Of a stretch of DNA of 26,118 nucleotides, positions 23,503 through 26,118 are shown one piece after another. The translations under genes and the position numbers were made by a program. Each line of letters opens with the position of its first letter. The stretch's first letter is position 1. The DNA comes from Planctomycetales bacterium (GTDB lineage: Bacteria; Planctomycetota; Phycisphaerae; SM23-33): NCBI GenBank assembly GCA_030642005.1, contig DAOWOP010000012.1, positions 1-26,118 on the forward strand. The letters are read 5' to 3'. The notes beneath the pieces were generated by a model. The model had not been told where the DNA came from and searched no databases. It worked only from the letters and a program-made list of their open reading frames with translations.

Positions 23503-24177
23503 CTACGCTGTGGCCTTACGTCGGCGTTTCTTCCGGCGGACGGGCATGTGTACGCCGCGCTTTTTCAAATCTTCAACAGCACTAAGATATGTTTCAATGG
23601 CGTCTTTGACATTATCGAGCGTTTCCCCGTAAGAATCGCCTTGTGTTATACATCCCGGCAAACCGGCAACTTCGGCTACGTATCCCCCATCCTCATCAGG
23701 TTCAATTTCAACCTGGTAAGCGTAATCGCCAACGGCTACGGTTTCCACTTTCTTGTCTCCAAGTTGGATGATACGGACTCGCAATTCCCGATCAATGCCG
23801 GCGATACTCAACTCCACCCACGCCCTTTGCCCCTGCTTCTCCACGGTAGCCCGCAATGTTTTTTCATCCTCGACGAGGAAAATCTCGTGCCCGTCGGTGA
23901 GGAGTGTGCAATAGGTCAACGGTTTAGAAACATCCGGCAGATGTCTGCGAAGATACTGCACACATTTCCGAATCCTTTGCAAACTGATTTCCTGATCCCT
24001 CAGTTGCTTTACGGTTTGGATCGCAACTAAGTCGGCGTACGAATACAGGCGGCGTGAACCTCGCCCACTGGCGGATCGAACCGATGGCTTTATCAATCCC
24101 TTTGAATCCCAGTGGTTCAACTGCCTGATACTTGCGCCGGTAATCTCACTTGATTGTTTCGTGTTGAAAGCTTGCAT
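23503..24177 (-). CDS. hicB: MerR-HicB fusion antitoxin/regulator
   Basis: Predicted antitoxin and autorepressor of 224 residues with three parts. Residues 5-75 form a MerR-type winged helix: helix-turn-helix around ASIRQLNHWDSKGLI, the wing SRRLYSYADL (41-50) and a following helix QLRDQEISLQRIRKCVQYL. Residues 85-145 are a small alpha/beta segment (TLLTDGHEIFLVED) of the kind found after the HTH in several MerR-like TA regulators. Residues 152-208 are a HicB domain (YQVEIEPDEDGGYVAEVAGL then GCITQGDSYGETLDNV), followed by a very basic tail (RRKKRRRK). Classical HicB carries a ribbon-helix-helix or Xre-type DNA-binding domain instead. The start at 24177 has AGGA six bases upstream. The gene lies 8 bases before hicA, downstream of the palindromic promoter. 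Confidence 0.9.
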   Translation of the reverse strand: MQAFNTKQSSEITGASIRQLNHWDSKGLIKPSVRSASGRGSRRLYSYADLVAIQTVKQLRDQEISLQRIRKCVQYLRRHLPDVSKPLTYCTLLTDGHEIFLVEDEKTLRATVEKQGQRAWVELSIAGIDRELRVRIIQLGDKKVETVAVGDYAYQVEIEPDEDGGYVAEVAGLPGCITQGDSYGETLDNVKDAIETYLSAVEDLKKRGVHMPVRRKKRRRKATA

Positions 24178-24185
24178 GTCTTATC

Positions 24186-24247
24186 CTACAGGTAAGAGTG
24201 TCTTTATAATAACCTATAGGTTATTATAAAGACACTCTTACCTGTAG
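24186..24247. promoter_or_regulatory. Perfect 62-bp palindrome, probable operator of the hicBA operon
   Basis: Arms 24186-24216 and 24217-24247 are exact reverse complements over 31 bases with no loop. The centre is AACCTATAGGTT. It begins nine bases upstream of the merR-hicB start, covers the -10 box and the predicted transcription start, and reaches two bases into the -35 box. Read from argH it would form a long RNA hairpin after the stop. Confidence 0.95.
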
Positions 24248-24251
24248 TCAA
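24223..24251 (-). promoter_or_regulatory. Sigma-70 promoter of merR-hicB, hicA (thiL, tsaE)
   Basis: On the minus strand TTGACT (24251-24246) is followed by a 17-base spacer and TATAAT (24228-24223). The predicted start is about 24216, the centre of the palindrome. The mirror position on the plus strand has TATAAT but no -35 match, so the promoter is one-directional. The 17-base spacer is normal, unlike the 19-20 bases typical of MerR-activated promoters, which points to repression. Confidence 0.75.
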
Positions 24252-24268
24252 GCGGATTTTAGATTTTT

Positions 24269-25663
24269 TTAGCGGAGTTTCCGTTTCCAGAAATTCAGTT
24301 GTTTGCGGAGTTGTTTTGCACCGGCGGCGCCTTCGGGTTTGTAGTGTTTGACGACGTTTGCGGCACCGAGGTGGTCGGCGGCGTCCGGGCCGATATTTTT
24401 ATCGGCTGCACGGAGGACGACCTCCGGCAGGCTCGCCAGAGTATTGCCGGTCCGGGCTGCGTTGGCGACAAGTTCGCCGACGATCCCGTGAGCGGTGCGG
24501 AACGACACACCCTTATTGACCAGGTACTCGGCCAGGCTGGTCGCGTCAAGGAAGCCGGCGTCCAGGTCGGCGGCGATTCGGCCGGGGCAGAACCGCGCCG
24601 TCGAGACGACCTTCGCCGCAACGGCCAATGCCGATTTCATCGTCGAAACCGTCGCAAAGACGAAGCGCTTGTCGTCCTGCAAATCCCGGCTGTAACCCGA
24701 CGGAAGGGATTTTATCAGTGTCAGCATCCCGCACAGGTTCCCGATGGCCGTCGCCGACTTGGCCCGGATTAGTTCCAGCGTATCGGCGTTTTTTTTCTGC
24801 GGCATCATCGAGGACGACGTGCAGACCGAATCGTCCAGTTCGATGAAGCCGAACTCGGTCGTGGAGTAGATGATCCAGTCCTCTGCCCAGCGGGACAGGT
24901 GCACGCCGAGGCCGGCCAGGCAGAAGCACAGTTCAGCCAGGAAGTCGCGGTCGGACACCGCGTCGATGCTGTTTCGGATTATGGCGGGGAAACCAAGCAA
25001 TTTTGCGACGAGTTTTCTGTCGAGCGGTATGGACGTACCGGCGATGGCCCCGGCCCCAAGCGGGCAGACATTGACGCGCTTTCGGCAATCGGCGAGTCGC
25101 TCGGCATCGCGGTCGAGCATCTCGACATACGCCAGCAGTGCGTGCCCGGCCAGGATCGGCTGGGCGCGCTGAAGGTGCGTATAAGCGGGCATTACAATCT
25201 GTCCGTACTCGCCGGCGGCGGCGACGAAGGCCGACTGCAACTGCCGGAGCAGGTCCACGAGGTCGTCGATGGCGTCGCGCGCCCAGAGGCGCAGGTCCAG
25301 TGCGATCTGGTCGTTCCGGCTCCGACCGGTGTGGAGTTTGCGCCCCGGCTCGCCAATTCGCTTAATCAGGGCGGACTCGATGACCATGTGGATGTCTTCG
25401 AGGGCCGGATCGAGTTTGACCTTACCGACCTCGATGTCGTCGGCGACTTTTTGCAGACCCTTTTTAATCGCGCCCAGTTCCCGCCGCGAGAGGACGCCGA
25501 TCTCGCGCAGCATCGTCGCATGCGCCAGCGAACCGGCGATGTCGTATTTGTACAGTGCGGCATCGACGTCGATTGACGCCAGCAGTTCGCTGGTGGCCTG
25601 GTCCGCTTCGCCGGAAAGCCGACCGTGCCAGGACTTGGTTGATTTTCTCGTTCTTTTGGCCAT
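24269..25663 (-). CDS. argH: Argininosuccinate lyase
   Basis: Last step of arginine synthesis: splits argininosuccinate to arginine and fumarate. ATG 25663 gives 464 residues, the family's usual size, and has AGGAAAGG at a good distance; an upstream in-frame TTG-type extension to 25711 adds 16 residues unlike the family. Motifs: KSWHGRLSG (10-18), HTGRSRNDQ (111-119), THLQRAQP (162-169, catalytic His) and the signature loop CTSSSMMPQKKN (281-292, catalytic Ser). All active-site parts are present. The gene is separate from argB-argF, and argG is not in the window. Its 3' end is followed by the 62-bp palindrome, which could end its transcript. Confidence 0.96.
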   Translation of the reverse strand: MAKRTRKSTKSWHGRLSGEADQATSELLASIDVDAALYKYDIAGSLAHATMLREIGVLSRRELGAIKKGLQKVADDIEVGKVKLDPALEDIHMVIESALIKRIGEPGRKLHTGRSRNDQIALDLRLWARDAIDDLVDLLRQLQSAFVAAAGEYGQIVMPAYTHLQRAQPILAGHALLAYVEMLDRDAERLADCRKRVNVCPLGAGAIAGTSIPLDRKLVAKLLGFPAIIRNSIDAVSDRDFLAELCFCLAGLGVHLSRWAEDWIIYSTTEFGFIELDDSVCTSSSMMPQKKNADTLELIRAKSATAIGNLCGMLTLIKSLPSGYSRDLQDDKRFVFATVSTMKSALAVAAKVVSTARFCPGRIAADLDAGFLDATSLAEYLVNKGVSFRTAHGIVGELVANAARTGNTLASLPEVVLRAADKNIGPDAADHLGAANVVKHYKPEGAAGAKQLRKQLNFWKRKLR

Positions 25664-25743
25664 GGAACCTTTCCTGCAAAAGCGGTGTTGTCGGAGTGCG
25701 GATGGTAACATATCCCCAAGGTCTCTTCCAGCCCGAAGAGAAG

Positions 25744-25772
25744 TTGCGGAATCGGCGGGGATGGCCTATAGT
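25744..25772 (+). promoter_or_regulatory. Putative sigma-70 promoter for ribH
   Basis: TTGCGG (25744-25749), 17-base spacer, TATAGT (25767-25772). The predicted start near 25779 leaves a leader of about 22 bases with AAGGAG, too short for an FMN riboswitch. Confidence 0.5.
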
Positions 25773-25800
25773 ATTACGCCACAAATAAGGAGCATAAACG

Positions 25801-26118
25801 ATGGGCGTGAACGAATATCAGGGCAAGTTGGTTGCGCCGGCCAAGGCGAAATTCGCCGTTATCGTCAGCCGGTTCAACGAGTTTATCACCAGCAAACTTC
25901 TATCGGGTGCGATTGACGCGTTGAGCCGCCACGGCGCAAGCGACGGCGACATCGACGTGATCTGGTCGCCTGGATGCTTTGAGATGCCGTTGATATGCCG
26001 GCGCCTGGCGACCTCCGGCAAGTACGCCGCCGTGGTATGCCTTGGCGCTGTAATCCGCGGCGGGACCGAGCATTATCGGTATATCGCCTCCGAGGGTACC
26101 AAGGGGATCGCGGCTACG
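25801..26118 (+). CDS. ribH: 6,7-dimethyl-8-ribityllumazine synthase (3' end beyond window)
   Basis: Penultimate enzyme of riboflavin synthesis; condenses the ribityl-aminouracil with dihydroxybutanone phosphate, usually in a shell-like assembly. The first 106 residues are in the window. They show AKFAVIVSRFNEFIT (SRFN at the phosphate/ribityl site), SPGCFEMPLICRRLA (family PGAFEIP) and CLGAVIRGGTEHYRYIASE (family GAVIRGxTxHF, with the catalytic His). ATG 25801 follows AAGGAG at eight to nine bases. The open frame runs off the window edge. It diverges from argH. Confidence 0.95.
   Translation, partial: MGVNEYQGKLVAPAKAKFAVIVSRFNEFITSKLLSGAIDALSRHGASDGDIDVIWSPGCFEMPLICRRLATSGKYAAVVCLGAVIRGGTEHYRYIASEGTKGIAAT

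Noticed and set aside
24899..25576. 225-codon open frame on the plus strand opposite argH
   Set aside because: A shadow of argH, whose catalytic motifs are all intact.
25712..25800. FMN riboswitch before ribH
   Set aside because: The predicted leader is only about 22 bases, and the whole argH-ribH spacer is too short and lacks the conserved FMN-element pattern.

Overview
The window looks like a GC-rich planctomycete chromosome segment, probably class Phycisphaerae. The evidence is two tandem secreted proteins ending in PEP-CTERM sorting tails, one with a dockerin-like EF-hand just before the tail; a DUF4190/pseudopilin-like protein; an oversized LptC/LptA-type protein; and Kdo (LPS) synthesis genes in a Gram-negative setting. 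The lineage is inferred from gene style, not from a marker phylogeny.

Layout. 178-3156 (-) is ileS, diverging from a small membrane protein and a purF-type amidophosphoribosyltransferase (3313-5564, +), followed by an unrecognised exported protein (5672-6535, +). On the minus strand lie a DUF4258/DUF2283 pair resembling a toxin-antitoxin module, scpA, an IS200-like RAYT transposase bracketed by two pairs of inverted REP hairpins, and trpS (6537-9744). 9897-14948 (+) is an LPS block: kdsD, kdsC and a 1088-residue LptC-anchored protein with many LptA/OstA-like repeats. argB and argF (14949-16786, -) follow. Two homologous PEP-CTERM genes (16990-21806, +) each have their own near-consensus sigma-70 promoter. 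21884-24177 (-) reads merR-hicB fusion, hicA, thiL, tsaE, apparently from one promoter buried in a perfect 62-bp palindrome. argH (-) and the start of ribH (+), cut by the window edge, finish the window.

How the genes work together. Most are housekeeping: aminoacylation (ileS, trpS), purine, arginine, riboflavin and thiamine cofactor synthesis, tRNA t6A modification (tsaE), chromosome condensation (scpA) and outer-membrane LPS. The accessory content sits between them: a HicBA module with a MerR DNA-binding domain fused to the antitoxin, a second small TA-like pair, a RAYT/REP element, and several unrelated families of short intergenic repeats. One of these forms a long inverted array between kdsD and kdsC.

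Most interesting: (1) the MerR-HicB/HicA module, whose promoter and predicted transcription start lie in a flawless 62-bp palindrome and which runs without a gap into thiL-tsaE; (2) the four-REP RAYT element inserted between trpS and scpA; (3) the kdsD-kdsC inverted repeat array; (4) the single-chain LptC-LptA-like protein. No tRNA, rRNA, CRISPR array or complete prophage was seen. No gene-free stretch exceeds about 210 bases.
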